Shown here piece after piece: positions 43,998-53,215 of a stretch of DNA of 64,000 nucleotides; position 1 is the first letter of the stretch; each line of letters begins with the position of its first letter. The notes beneath the pieces were generated by a model. That model was not told the DNA's origin. It searched no databases and saw nothing but the letters and a program-made list of their open reading frames with translations. The position numbers and the translations under genes are program-made. Source of the DNA: Bacillota bacterium (GTDB lineage Bacteria; Bacillota; Clostridia; Acetivibrionales; DTU013); the NCBI GenBank assembly GCA_023435925.1, contig JAEZLF010000135.1, positions 1 through 64,000 of the forward strand. Reading direction: 5' to 3'.

Positions 43998-46640
43998 ATG
44001 ATGGATCGTAATGCTGTGGCATATCCCTATTGGGATCCTGAGGTGCCGGTTGGGGAAAGAGTAAAGGATCTTCTGAGCAGGATGACGCTTCTGGAAAAGG
44101 TGCGGCAGATGGATATGTATAATGGATCACATTTTACGGATAAGATGGATCCGGTTACGCATAAGTGCTCAAAAGATAGTCGTGTCCGGTGGGATAAGCT
44201 GAAGGAAATCATTGGGGAGGAAGGAATCGGATGCATTCATGACTTATATCCCCTTGATTCGTCCGTACCGAATGAAATACAGAGATACTGCAGAGAACAT
44301 ACCCGTCTTGGAATCCCGGTCCTTATTTCGGAGGAGGCGCTACACGGCTTAAGCAGCCCGGGAAACACCATATTCCCCCAGATGATTGCGCTGGCATCCA
44401 CGTTTAACCGGAAGCTGGCAGAAAAGGTGGGAAAAGCTATTGCGTCTGAAATACGCTCGAAGGGCATCCACTTAAGCTTTGCCCCGGTACTGGAAATATC
44501 AAGGGACCCAAGATGGGGCAGGACAGAGGAGACCTTTGGAGAAGATACATACCTGGCGGGGGAAATGGGTTTGAACATTGTCCGGGGAATGCAGGGAGAA
44601 TCGCTGGCGTCAGATACAAGTATCGTAGCAGAGCCAAAGCATTTTGCCGTTCATTCAAAATCGGATGGAGGTTTGAACTGCGGACCGGTTTCAATTGGCG
44701 AGAGGGAAATTCGCAGAGACTATCTCCCCGTGTTCCGAAAAGCGATCGTTGAGGGGGGAGCTCTTTCCGTTATGTGTGCATACCATTCCATAGACGGTAT
44801 TCCATGTGCGTCCAGTGAATGGCTTCTCAAGGATGTTCTTAGAAAGGAATGGGATTTCAAGGGGTTCGTATGTTCCGACCTTGGTGCGATCCAAAGGCTA
44901 CATACTGTGCATAAAACTGCCGACACGCACACCGATGCCATCTGGCAGGCGATATCGTCCGGAGTTGATATGCAATTCTATGATTATCCGAACGCCGATT
45001 TTCAGCATAAGCTCATACAGATGGTACAGGCCGGAGAACTTGACGAAGCAGAGATAGACCGGGCTGCGGGATCAGTGCTGTATGTAAAATTTATGCTGGG
45101 GTTATTTGAAAATCCATTTGTTGATACAGAACTTGCCGGGAAACTGACAAGATGCCAGGAGCATCTTGATATTGCCTTACAGGTGGCACGTGAATGCATC
45201 TGCCTGTTAAAAAATGATGGAATACTGCCGCTGGATACGCAAAAAGTCAGAAAAATCGCACTTATCGGACCAAATGCCATGGATACAAAGCTGGGAGATT
45301 ACAGTGCGGAGACATTTGGGAACCATATTGCCACCGTGTATGAGGAACTGTCTGCTTTATTGCCTCCATCGGTTACCCTTGTGGCGGAAAAGGGTGTTGA
45401 GGTCATTGAAGGCCAAATGGAGGCAATAAGGAGCAATGCGCTTTTCTCACCGGACCTTGGAGCAAAAGGATTGAAAGGCGAGTATTACAATGATATGGAG
45501 ATGCGAGGAGAACCCGACCTGATCCGTATAGACGAGCAGATTGATTTTAACTTTATCATGAAGGTTCCTGGTGGTGCCATTAATGGCAATGAATTTGCAG
45601 TCCGCTGGACGGGCAATATCATTCTCAGACAGGATAAGGAGTGCTTAGTAGGCATATCCAGCATGGACCGGGCCCGTCTATGGATCAATGAGGAACTGAT
45701 ATCGGAATGTGGCGATGAAATGTCAGCCGCATCAGGCAGCCGCATGTATCGGTTCCGTGCAGGAGAAGCTTACAGGGTAAAAATTGAGTATTTCAAGAAA
45801 AAGGGTGGAGGCGAGATCATTCGTCTGGGATGGGCGAGTAACTATCAGCAAATCGACCGGGCGGTCAAAATAGCATCGGAAAGTGATGTAGCCATTCTTG
45901 TATGCGGAGAGTCCGGAGATGTGTGCGGCGAGTCCCGCGACCGAAGAGAGCTTTCGCTGCCGGGGAGACAGCTGGAGCTTTTGAAAGCGGTATGTTCGAC
46001 AGGAAAACCGGTAGTCCTTGTATTGATGAATGGAAGACCTCTGACACTTACATGGGAAAATGAAAATACAGCAGCCATTGTCGAAAGCTGGTATCCGGGG
46101 GAGTTTGGCGCAAAAGCGATTGCTCAAACGCTTTTGGGACAGTGCTGTCCGTCGGGTAAGCTGCCAATCAGCTTTCCGCGCAGTGTCGGACAGCTTCCTG
46201 TATATTACAATAGACCGGAAATTCGTGGAAAGGGCTATGTTGATGGCGATGCAAAACCACTTTTCAGCTTTGGTGATGGCCTGAGTTATGCTTCATTCAG
46301 GTATTCTGACCTTGTTATACAAGCGGAGGACTATACTGAGAACAGAGAAGTATCGGTGCAGGTGTGTGTGGAAAATATTAGTGATGTGGAGGGGATGGAA
46401 ACTGTCCAGCTTTATGTAATAGATGAATATTCCAGTACAGTAAAGGGCGCTGCCGATCTGAAGTGCTTTGAAAAAATTACCCTGAAGCCGCACCAGTCTA
46501 AAATAATTCGGTTCAAGCTTGGGGATGAGGCGCTTTCAACACTTGGCAAAGACATGGTATGGAGGGTCGAACCCGGATGGTTCCGTATACTGGTGGGGGG
46601 CAATCTGAATGACTGTCTGCAGGGACGGTTTAAAATATAA
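43998..46640 (+). CDS. Glycoside hydrolase family 3 with inserted PA14 domain
   Basis: Beta-glucosidase/beta-xylosidase-type enzyme of 880 residues. The N-terminal barrel carries LRKEWDFKGFVCSDLGAI with the nucleophile Asp (about 297) and KHFAVHSKSDGGLN (about 215). The C-terminal sandwich begins near 385. A PA14 domain is inserted at about 480-615 (LKGEYYNDMEMRGEP, FAVRWTGNI, YRVKIEYFKKKGGGEIIRLGW), followed by GESGDVCGESRDR (acid/base region) and an Fn3-like end. PA14 insertions in GH3 shape the active site toward oligosaccharides. No signal peptide. Ribosome site AGGAGG. Confidence 0.93.
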   Translation: MMDRNAVAYPYWDPEVPVGERVKDLLSRMTLLEKVRQMDMYNGSHFTDKMDPVTHKCSKDSRVRWDKLKEIIGEEGIGCIHDLYPLDSSVPNEIQRYCREHTRLGIPVLISEEALHGLSSPGNTIFPQMIALASTFNRKLAEKVGKAIASEIRSKGIHLSFAPVLEISRDPRWGRTEETFGEDTYLAGEMGLNIVRGMQGESLASDTSIVAEPKHFAVHSKSDGGLNCGPVSIGEREIRRDYLPVFRKAIVEGGALSVMCAYHSIDGIPCASSEWLLKDVLRKEWDFKGFVCSDLGAIQRLHTVHKTADTHTDAIWQAISSGVDMQFYDYPNADFQHKLIQMVQAGELDEAEIDRAAGSVLYVKFMLGLFENPFVDTELAGKLTRCQEHLDIALQVARECICLLKNDGILPLDTQKVRKIALIGPNAMDTKLGDYSAETFGNHIATVYEELSALLPPSVTLVAEKGVEVIEGQMEAIRSNALFSPDLGAKGLKGEYYNDMEMRGEPDLIRIDEQIDFNFIMKVPGGAINGNEFAVRWTGNIILRQDKECLVGISSMDRARLWINEELISECGDEMSAASGSRMYRFRAGEAYRVKIEYFKKKGGGEIIRLGWASNYQQIDRAVKIASESDVAILVCGESGDVCGESRDRRELSLPGRQLELLKAVCSTGKPVVLVLMNGRPLTLTWENENTAAIVESWYPGEFGAKAIAQTLLGQCCPSGKLPISFPRSVGQLPVYYNRPEIRGKGYVDGDAKPLFSFGDGLSYASFRYSDLVIQAEDYTENREVSVQVCVENISDVEGMETVQLYVIDEYSSTVKGAADLKCFEKITLKPHQSKIIRFKLGDEALSTLGKDMVWRVEPGWFRILVGGNLNDCLQGRFKI

Positions 46641-46653
46641 AAGATGTAAACGG

Positions 46654-46682
46654 TTGTAATTGTTTGCGAAATGCTATAGAAT
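46654..46682 (+). promoter_or_regulatory. Possible promoter of the GntR-type regulator
   Basis: TTGTAA (46654-46659), 17-bp spacer, TAGAAT (46677-46682). ATGTAAACGGTTGTA (46645-46659) is a LacI/cre-like imperfect palindrome overlapping the -35. Weak evidence. Confidence 0.35.
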
Positions 46683-46789
46683 AAAGGACATAGATTTGTT
46701 ATATGTTTATTGGTCGAAAAGCAAGTTTTCCCTAGTATTTTATATTAATCCCGGGAAAATTGGGACATAAATTGGGTGTGGGTGAAAAA

Positions 46790-47881
46790 ATGAGTAAGAA
46801 CTTGAAGTATATGGTAGTGTACAATTATTTTCTGGGCCTGATCAAATCGGATGCGCTTAAGCCGGGAGACAGACTTCCTACGGAATCTGAAATAGAAGAG
46901 CAGTTCCATGTAAGCAGGATCACTGTGGTGAACGCTTTGAACAAGCTGGAAAAGGATCATTTTATCAAACGCGTGCAGGGCAGTGGGTCTTTTGTGATGG
47001 AAAAGGATTTTCAGACAGAGGATGTCATGAAGCTTGTTGCGCTGGTCATCTCTTTCAAAGGACAGGGTCGTGAGATCAATCTGATTGAAAGCATCGAGGA
47101 TCAGTTCAGCCGTTCCGGATACAGTCTACTGATAAAAAACTCCAACAATGATCCGGAAAATGAGAGGCAGATCATTGAAAACCTCAAGCATACGGTCAGC
47201 GGAATTATTTTGTATCCGGCTTCTCCATTGGAAACCATGCCGCTCCACCGTGAACTGTTTCGTGAACAATATCCGATTGTATATTTGGACCGTTATCCGC
47301 TTAGCGTACCATCCAGTTATGTCGTTTCGGATAATTACTCGGGCGGGTATGAAATAGGTAAATATTTGGTTGAGAATGGATGCGAGCAATTCATACTTAT
47401 TTTCCACGACACGATGTTTCTGACGTCTGAGCGGGATCGCATAGACGGATTTATGAGAGCTATGTCCGAGAGCAATGTTTCAAAAAACAATATTGCAATT
47501 TTGGAAAGCGGTCTGAAAGGTATTCCTGAGATCAATAACGCTTGCGACCGCCTCGAGGAGTCCTTGCGCAAAGGGCACAAAACGGCAATCTTTACATGCA
47601 ACGATACATTTGCTTACCGTATTATGAACGTGATAAAAGACAGGGAACTTGACCGGCTGGATTTATTTATCATTGCGGGATTCGACGATCTTGACAGCGA
47701 ACCGGTTACCTTGCCTTTTGTCACGATCCGCCAGGATTATGCAATTATAGGGAAGCAAGCTTCGATGCTGCTTCTGAGGAAAATTGAAGATAATAATTTT
47801 TCCGATGAGCATCAAATTATTCCCGTCCGACTCATAACAAGAAGCTCCCTCAGGAAAACAGACAGAAAGTATAATTCCTGA
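46790..47881 (+). CDS. GntR-type regulator with LacI-like sensor domain (AraR-like)
   Basis: Transcription factor of 363 residues. The N-terminal GntR winged helix (about 5-70) has LKPGDRLPTESEIEEQFHV and RVQGSGSFV. A periplasmic-binding-protein-like effector domain (about 80-360) follows, with SDNYSGGYEIGKYLVENG and FIIAGFDDLDSEPVTLPFVTI. This arrangement is the AraR type, sugar-responsive. ATG 46790 is preferred over an upstream frame start at 46760. It stands between the two glycan clusters and may repress either one; the palindromes before 48151 are candidate sites. Confidence 0.88.
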   Translation: MSKNLKYMVVYNYFLGLIKSDALKPGDRLPTESEIEEQFHVSRITVVNALNKLEKDHFIKRVQGSGSFVMEKDFQTEDVMKLVALVISFKGQGREINLIESIEDQFSRSGYSLLIKNSNNDPENERQIIENLKHTVSGIILYPASPLETMPLHRELFREQYPIVYLDRYPLSVPSSYVVSDNYSGGYEIGKYLVENGCEQFILIFHDTMFLTSERDRIDGFMRAMSESNVSKNNIAILESGLKGIPEINNACDRLEESLRKGHKTAIFTCNDTFAYRIMNVIKDRELDRLDLFIIAGFDDLDSEPVTLPFVTIRQDYAIIGKQASMLLLRKIEDNNFSDEHQIIPVRLITRSSLRKTDRKYNS

Positions 47882-47992
47882 TAGCAAATCCTAAGCAGAG
47901 GATGTCCTGATAGAGCTGGAAGCTGATTGAAATACTTTATACTGGAATAAAAAAATGAAATTGAAGGATTAAAACAAATCAAAATACAGGGG

Positions 47993-48034
47993 AATGTATC
48001 ATTGCAAAATATGATACATTTCAATACTGTATCA
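47993..48034. promoter_or_regulatory. Inverted-repeat operator before the aldolase operon
   Basis: AATGTATCAT (47993-48002) and ATGATACATT (48011-48020) form a perfect 10-bp inverted repeat, and a third half-site TGTATCA (48028-48034) follows, making a second palindrome TGATACA-N9-TGTATCA. The repeated TGTATCA half-site suggests binding by the GntR-type regulator upstream. Inference only. Confidence 0.5.
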
Positions 48035-48150
48035 ACATGAGTGATCTTCTTTATTAACGCAATATTATCAAAAAACAATAAGAAATGCTTAAATCGCAGT
48101 AATACGCGCTGTATTCCGGTTTGAAAACTTTACTTAAACGAGGTAGAAAA

Positions 48151-49050
48151 ATGAGAAAATTATATGGAGTAACAACAGCGATGGTCACTCCGATCGACAG
48201 CAGCGGAAGGGTTGATCTGGAAGCGGTTTGTGCCTTAGCTGAGTTTTTGGTCGCCAAGGGAGTCAATTGCTTATACCCGCTTGGCACAACGGGTGAGATG
48301 ATAAGATTAAGTGTGCAAGAGCGCATGCTGGTTGCAGAAGCGGTTATAAAACAGGCTGCAGGCCGTGTAACAGTTTATATACATTGCGGCGGATTGCGGC
48401 AGGATGAAACGATATTATTGATGAAGCATGCGGAGAGTATTGGAGCTGACGGGGTTGGTGTGGTCACTCCCATATATTTGGGGGTTGATTCTCGAGAAAT
48501 GGAGCGCTTTTACATATCTGTATCTAACAGTGTTTCACAAAGCTTTCCTGTTTATTTATATAATATTCCTCAATGTGCGGCAAATGATTTACAAACCGGC
48601 AGCATAGAAAAGATTATAACGGAATGCCCCAATGTTGTGGGTATTAAATATAGTTATGCTGACATGATTCGCACTCTGGAGTATTTAAATATAAACGGTG
48701 GCGGTTTCTCGGTATTGCACGGCTGTGACCGATTATTCTTACCAACATTATCCATGGGGTGCGACGGTGTTGTATCAGGCATTTCTGGAGTATATCCGGA
48801 ACCGTTTGTCGCATTGTATAAAGCATGGCTTGCAGGAGATATTGAAGAATCGATGCGGCAGCAAAAAATAGCCAACCGATTTATCAGTGCTCTTCGCAAT
48901 GGAAGTAACATGGCTTATTTTAAGACAGCGCTTGAGCATCGCAATATCAGAGCGGGTCATATGCGTGAACCACAGTTGGATCTCACACAGGAAGAAGGCA
49001 TGAAATTACTTACTGAACTATATGAACTGGAAGAAGCATATCTGAAATAG
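48151..49050 (+). CDS. DapA/NanA-family aldolase
   Basis: TIM-barrel lyase of the dihydrodipicolinate synthase/N-acetylneuraminate lyase family, 299 residues. Motifs: YPLGTTGEMIRLS (about 43-55), the Tyr in YLYNIP (about 135), and the Schiff-base Lys in VVGIKYSYAD (about 165). The residues are those of pyruvate-dependent aldolases, but the cluster context (sugar isomerases, kinase) suggests cleavage of a 2-keto-3-deoxy sugar acid or similar, rather than lysine synthesis. Start at ATG 48151 behind GAGGT. First gene of a six-gene operon. Confidence 0.88.
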   Translation: MRKLYGVTTAMVTPIDSSGRVDLEAVCALAEFLVAKGVNCLYPLGTTGEMIRLSVQERMLVAEAVIKQAAGRVTVYIHCGGLRQDETILLMKHAESIGADGVGVVTPIYLGVDSREMERFYISVSNSVSQSFPVYLYNIPQCAANDLQTGSIEKIITECPNVVGIKYSYADMIRTLEYLNINGGGFSVLHGCDRLFLPTLSMGCDGVVSGISGVYPEPFVALYKAWLAGDIEESMRQQKIANRFISALRNGSNMAYFKTALEHRNIRAGHMREPQLDLTQEEGMKLLTELYELEEAYLK

Positions 49051-49102
49051 AGTCGCTGGCTGTACTGCCAGGATAGGAAAAACCTGAATATGGAGGAGTG
49101 TA

Positions 49103-51514
49103 ATGATGATTGACTTATCTAAAATAAATGTACTGTTGCCTATACATGCAAGCGATTTTGAAAAGCGAGTCACTGAGATGTTTGTGGAAGAGGTCCTGCT
49201 GCGTGCTGATGTGAAGCTACCCGTTACAACGGCATCTGTGCTGCCGGTAAACGGAAGCTATATCCTATTCAGTACGTTTCATACATTAGACAGACAGTAT
49301 CCCGGGTGGTCTATCAATCTTTCCGGCTTGCCACACCCGGGTGACGAGGGTTTCTGCGTTTATTTATCCCATAATGCCGGCACACAAATAATCATTGCCG
49401 GTGCAGACGAACGAGGTTGTTTGTACGGAATGGCGCGTGTCTTGAGAAAACTCACCTTAAAAAATGGCAGAGTGGAGCTCCCGGATGATTTTTCATGTAT
49501 CTCCGTCACGCCATCATTTCCCCTTCGCGGGCATCAGCTGGCTTACCGTGATAAGAACAATACTTTACCGGCATGGGACGTGGAGGATTTTGACCGATAT
49601 ATCAGGGATTTAGCGCTGTTCGGTTCAAACGCCATAGAGCTCTTGCCGCCCCGCACCGATGATAACTTATTTTCACAGCATTTTAAACGAGACCCCTTTG
49701 AGATGATGATTAAACTTGCGCATATCATCCATTCCTACGGCATGGATGTATGGCTATGGTATCCGAATGTTGGAGATGATTATTCCGACCCGGTCAAATA
49801 TCAGGAGGAACTGGATGAGCGAGAAAAAATATTTTCTGCGATCCCTTACCTCAATGGTGTACTTGTACCTGCCGGTGACCCGGGAGAATTGAACCCCGTA
49901 GATTTTTTCAAGGTTACGGGTGACAGCATGAAAATCCTTCACAAGTATCATCCGGATGCCAGGGTATGGGTAGCGCCCGTATGTTTTGAACCGGAAGAGG
50001 ATAAATGGCATCAGGAATTCTATGGGGAATTGGATAAACAGCCGGACTGGTTATATGGTGTCAGTCTGGCACCATGGATACCCGAAACACTGCAAGAGCT
50101 TTATGATCGCATTCCTCAACTGTATAAGGGACGTATCCGCAATTATCCTGATATTACACACAGCTCAAGCAGTATGTTTGAAATGCCTGATTGGGACTAT
50201 CCCCTGGCGGCTACTCTTGGTCGCGAGGGATACAATGCGCGTCCGAATGCAATGAAGCAGATACATAATTTATATGAACCCTACACGATCGGATCTATCA
50301 CTTATAGCGAAGGTTTGAACGATGATGTCAATAAAATGATTTGGGGAGATCAGGATTTTTGCTTTGGCATGGATGTTCGTGAGACCCTGGAGGATTACGT
50401 AAGACTGTTTATCGATCCGGATATTGTAAAAGAGCTTTCAGGTCTTCTGCTTGCATTAGAGGATAACTGGAAGGGGGAAATTACGAATAATGCAAATATT
50501 GATCAGGTATACGAACGTTTTATTGAGTTAGAGAAAAAGGTATGCCAGTCAACACGTGACAATTATCGGTTTAAAATGGCACTGCTGAGAGCAGTCAGTG
50601 ATTATCAGACAAAAGTACGCTTTATTTATGACACGGAAATGGAAAGACTTGCCATAGATGAACTTGGAAGGGCTGCGGAAGTTGGTGCGGACTGTGCGGT
50701 TTATAAGGCAAAGAGGATACTGCTTAATACATTTGAGGAACCGATTCGGGAGGACCTGCGCCATAAAATGCAAAAATTGGCGGATGAGCTTTTCGAAACT
50801 CCGAATTGCCATATACAGCTCACCACGGCCAGGCACGGAGGTCAGTCATGGAGACGTGGAGCTTATCTGGACTCGCTTGATTTTCCGCTCAATGATTATC
50901 AATGGTATACACAGCATTTCAAACGGATTCTGAAGCTTGAAAATGAACAGGAGAAGTTATCCTATATCAATTGGCTGTTGAAACGTAATGACCCGGGGGA
51001 AGGCGGCTTCTATGCTTGTCTTGGTGATCTGGACAGTTTCCGGCAGCATGTTATAAGAGACTATACATGGGAGCAGGATCCATCATTTTTGCGAACGCCT
51101 GTCGTGTGCATATGGCCTGGTGTGATCGGAAGGCACTTTCATCGCATGCGGGGCTGGTATGATGAATACCCGATGGCTGTATCGTGGCTCAAATGTGCCC
51201 GCGTATTGTATGGAACACCACTGAAGGTAAGGTTTGAGGGATTAGCTCCGGGTGCCTGTTACCGTGTTCGTGTAACATATCCTCTATTTTCGGTACCGAA
51301 CGAGTTTGAACGTCTTTATTTTAATATGTATGCAGGAGATTCTCTGATTCACGAATACATAGACCGGGATAAGGAGAATAAAAACAATCCGATATTTGAG
51401 TTTGACCTTCCGCAAGAGAGCTATCAGGACGGTAATCTTCTGTTAACATGGCGCGCGCATAAGGTTTTGCTTCCGCTTAACGTGAGTGAGATTTTAATTT
51501 ATAAGCTGCCGTAA
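49103..51514 (+). CDS. Unclassified glycosidase-like protein, 803 aa
   Basis: I cannot assign a family. Residues about 1-140 look like the alpha/beta domain placed before the barrel in GH20, GH67 and GH84 enzymes (GFCVYLSHNAGTQIIIAGADERGCLYGMARVLRKL spans 88-122). A barrel-like region of about 300 residues follows (FPLRGHQLAYRDKN, FGSNAIELLPPR, MDVWLWYPNVGDD, GVLVPAGDPGE). Then comes a helical part and a beta-rich C-terminus with RGWYDEYPMAVSWL. No signal peptide. Several Asp/Glu in WYPNVGDDYSDP and PAGDPGELNP are candidate catalytic residues. It lies between the aldolase and dhaK in one operon, so it may release the sugar that the other enzymes process. Confidence 0.6.
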   Translation: MMIDLSKINVLLPIHASDFEKRVTEMFVEEVLLRADVKLPVTTASVLPVNGSYILFSTFHTLDRQYPGWSINLSGLPHPGDEGFCVYLSHNAGTQIIIAGADERGCLYGMARVLRKLTLKNGRVELPDDFSCISVTPSFPLRGHQLAYRDKNNTLPAWDVEDFDRYIRDLALFGSNAIELLPPRTDDNLFSQHFKRDPFEMMIKLAHIIHSYGMDVWLWYPNVGDDYSDPVKYQEELDEREKIFSAIPYLNGVLVPAGDPGELNPVDFFKVTGDSMKILHKYHPDARVWVAPVCFEPEEDKWHQEFYGELDKQPDWLYGVSLAPWIPETLQELYDRIPQLYKGRIRNYPDITHSSSSMFEMPDWDYPLAATLGREGYNARPNAMKQIHNLYEPYTIGSITYSEGLNDDVNKMIWGDQDFCFGMDVRETLEDYVRLFIDPDIVKELSGLLLALEDNWKGEITNNANIDQVYERFIELEKKVCQSTRDNYRFKMALLRAVSDYQTKVRFIYDTEMERLAIDELGRAAEVGADCAVYKAKRILLNTFEEPIREDLRHKMQKLADELFETPNCHIQLTTARHGGQSWRRGAYLDSLDFPLNDYQWYTQHFKRILKLENEQEKLSYINWLLKRNDPGEGGFYACLGDLDSFRQHVIRDYTWEQDPSFLRTPVVCIWPGVIGRHFHRMRGWYDEYPMAVSWLKCARVLYGTPLKVRFEGLAPGACYRVRVTYPLFSVPNEFERLYFNMYAGDSLIHEYIDRDKENKNNPIFEFDLPQESYQDGNLLLTWRAHKVLLPLNVSEILIYKLP

Positions 51515-51565
51515 CAGCAGAAAATCGTACTGTATAAAGCATACTATTGAAAATAGGAGGTAACG

Positions 51566-52573
51566 ATGCAAAGAATAATTAACGACCCGGACATGGTAGT
51601 AGAGGATATGCTAAAAGGGTTTCTGAAGAGCCGTAACGATATTGTCAGCATTTCGGAAAACGGCCGTGTTGTTAAAAGAAGGAATGCACCCATAACCGGA
51701 AAGGTCGGAATTGTAACCGGAGGCGGCTCCGGACATAAGCCCGCGTTTATTGGTTATATCGGAGAAAACCTGGTCGATGCCGTTGCTGTTGGTGAGATTT
51801 TTTCATCTCCAACTGCCAAAGCTTTTTATGAAGCCTTCCGGGCAGCGGACGGCGGCAAGGGCGTTGCTTGCCTGTATGGAAATTATGCAGGAGACAACAT
51901 GAATGTAAAGATGGCGATGAAACGTGCAGCTAATGATGGGATAGAAGTGAAATGCGTTATTGCAAACGATGATGTTGCCTCTGCACCTAAAGATGAACGA
52001 GAAAAGCGCCGCGGCGTTGCGGGCGAAATTATGATGTGGAAGATCGGCGGAGCTAAAGCTTCTATGGGTGGAAGCCTGGATGAGGTTATCAGAGTATCCC
52101 AAAAAGCGATTGATAATTGCCGGAGCATGGGTATAGGACTCTCGCCATGTACTATACCCGCAGTTGGCAAACCCCACTTTTCAATTGAACAGGGGACGAT
52201 GGAGGTTGGTATTGGACACCATGGCGAACCTGGTATTCAAGTGCTTCCGATCGGGACTGCAGCAGAGATAGCTAAAATAATGACAGATACCATTATACCG
52301 GATTATCCGCTGGCGGGAGGAGAAGAGGTAGCGGTCATTGTATCCGGTCTTGGCGCTACCTCGCTCATGGAGTTATTCATTTTATATCAGGAAATAGATG
52401 AAATTCTGGCGCAGAAAGATATCCGGATCTATCGGAATTATGTTGGCAATTATTTTACTTCATTGGATATGATGGGTGTAACACTTACACTGATGAAACT
52501 TGACGATGAGCTAAAAACACTTCTGGATACTGAATGTGAAAGCATGGGAATTACACAGATAAAAAGGCGGTGA
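51566..52573 (+). CDS. dhaK: Dihydroxyacetone kinase subunit DhaK-like
   Basis: Substrate-binding subunit of a dihydroxyacetone-type kinase, 335 residues. Motifs: the N-terminal MQRIINDPDMVVEDMLKG, VTGGGSGHKPAFIGYIG (about 50-66), GNYAGDNMNVKMA (about 110), and the covalent substrate His in GIGHHGEPGI (about 217). It is followed by dhaL at 4 bp. Homologues phosphorylate dihydroxyacetone or other ketoses such as erythrulose. The adjacent sugar isomerases suggest a ketose substrate other than dihydroxyacetone. Ribosome site AGGAGG. Confidence 0.9.
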   Translation: MQRIINDPDMVVEDMLKGFLKSRNDIVSISENGRVVKRRNAPITGKVGIVTGGGSGHKPAFIGYIGENLVDAVAVGEIFSSPTAKAFYEAFRAADGGKGVACLYGNYAGDNMNVKMAMKRAANDGIEVKCVIANDDVASAPKDEREKRRGVAGEIMMWKIGGAKASMGGSLDEVIRVSQKAIDNCRSMGIGLSPCTIPAVGKPHFSIEQGTMEVGIGHHGEPGIQVLPIGTAAEIAKIMTDTIIPDYPLAGGEEVAVIVSGLGATSLMELFILYQEIDEILAQKDIRIYRNYVGNYFTSLDMMGVTLTLMKLDDELKTLLDTECESMGITQIKRR

Positions 52574-52577
52574 AACC

Positions 52578-53213
52578 ATGGTAATACCGGCTAATAAAGG
52601 AAAACGTGTGGTACAAGCATTGATTCGTGCCATCGTCACCAATCGTGATTATCTAAGTCAGGTAGATGGGCTGATTGGCGATGGAGATCATGGCGTTAAT
52701 ATGAGTAAGGGCTTTGAGATGGCAGGAAAAAGACTCACAGAGGACAGCTTTGAAAAAGCTTTCGAAACACTGGGTTTGACTCTGCTGGATGATATCGGGG
52801 GGTCAATGGGGCCGTTATATGGGAGTTTATTCTTAGGTATGTCAGGTGTTGACACGATGGATGGTGTTAGCAAAGAGACTTTTGGCGAGATGCTCCTTGC
52901 TGCCCAAAGAGAAGTTGAAGCAATCAGTCCTGCTCGGCCAGGGGATAAAACCCTTATGGATGTGCTGGTACCTGCTGTGAAAGCGTACCGGGAAGCAATT
53001 AGCGTGGGAAAAGACTTTAGTGATTGTTTACGCCTCATGAAACAGGCTGCAGAGACAGGAAGGGATTCAACACGTGATATGGTTGCGAAGATCGGAAGAG
53101 CCAGCCGTCTGGGCGAGAGATCACGTGGAGTACTGGATGCCGGCGCGGCCTCCTGTTGTATTGTGCTTACTGTAATTGCAGGTGAATTAAACCAAATATT
53201 AATGGAGGGTTGA
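52578..53213 (+). CDS. dhaL: Dihydroxyacetone kinase subunit DhaL-like
   Basis: Nucleotide-binding subunit (DhaL fold), 211 residues. VDGLIGDGDHGVNMSKGF (about 32-49) holds the Asp cluster that binds magnesium-ADP, followed by DDIGGSMGPLYGSLFLGM (about 72) and the C-terminal LGERSRGVLDAGAAS. No dhaM phosphotransferase is nearby, so either ATP is the donor or DhaM is elsewhere. Alpha/beta partner of dhaK. Confidence 0.9.
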   Translation: MVIPANKGKRVVQALIRAIVTNRDYLSQVDGLIGDGDHGVNMSKGFEMAGKRLTEDSFEKAFETLGLTLLDDIGGSMGPLYGSLFLGMSGVDTMDGVSKETFGEMLLAAQREVEAISPARPGDKTLMDVLVPAVKAYREAISVGKDFSDCLRLMKQAAETGRDSTRDMVAKIGRASRLGERSRGVLDAGAASCCIVLTVIAGELNQILMEG

Positions 53214-53215
53214 AA

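Noticed and set aside
46645..46659. CcpA cre site before the GntR-type regulator
   Set aside because: ATGTAAACGGTTGTA misses the conserved 3' half of the cre consensus; kept only as a possible LacI-like site.
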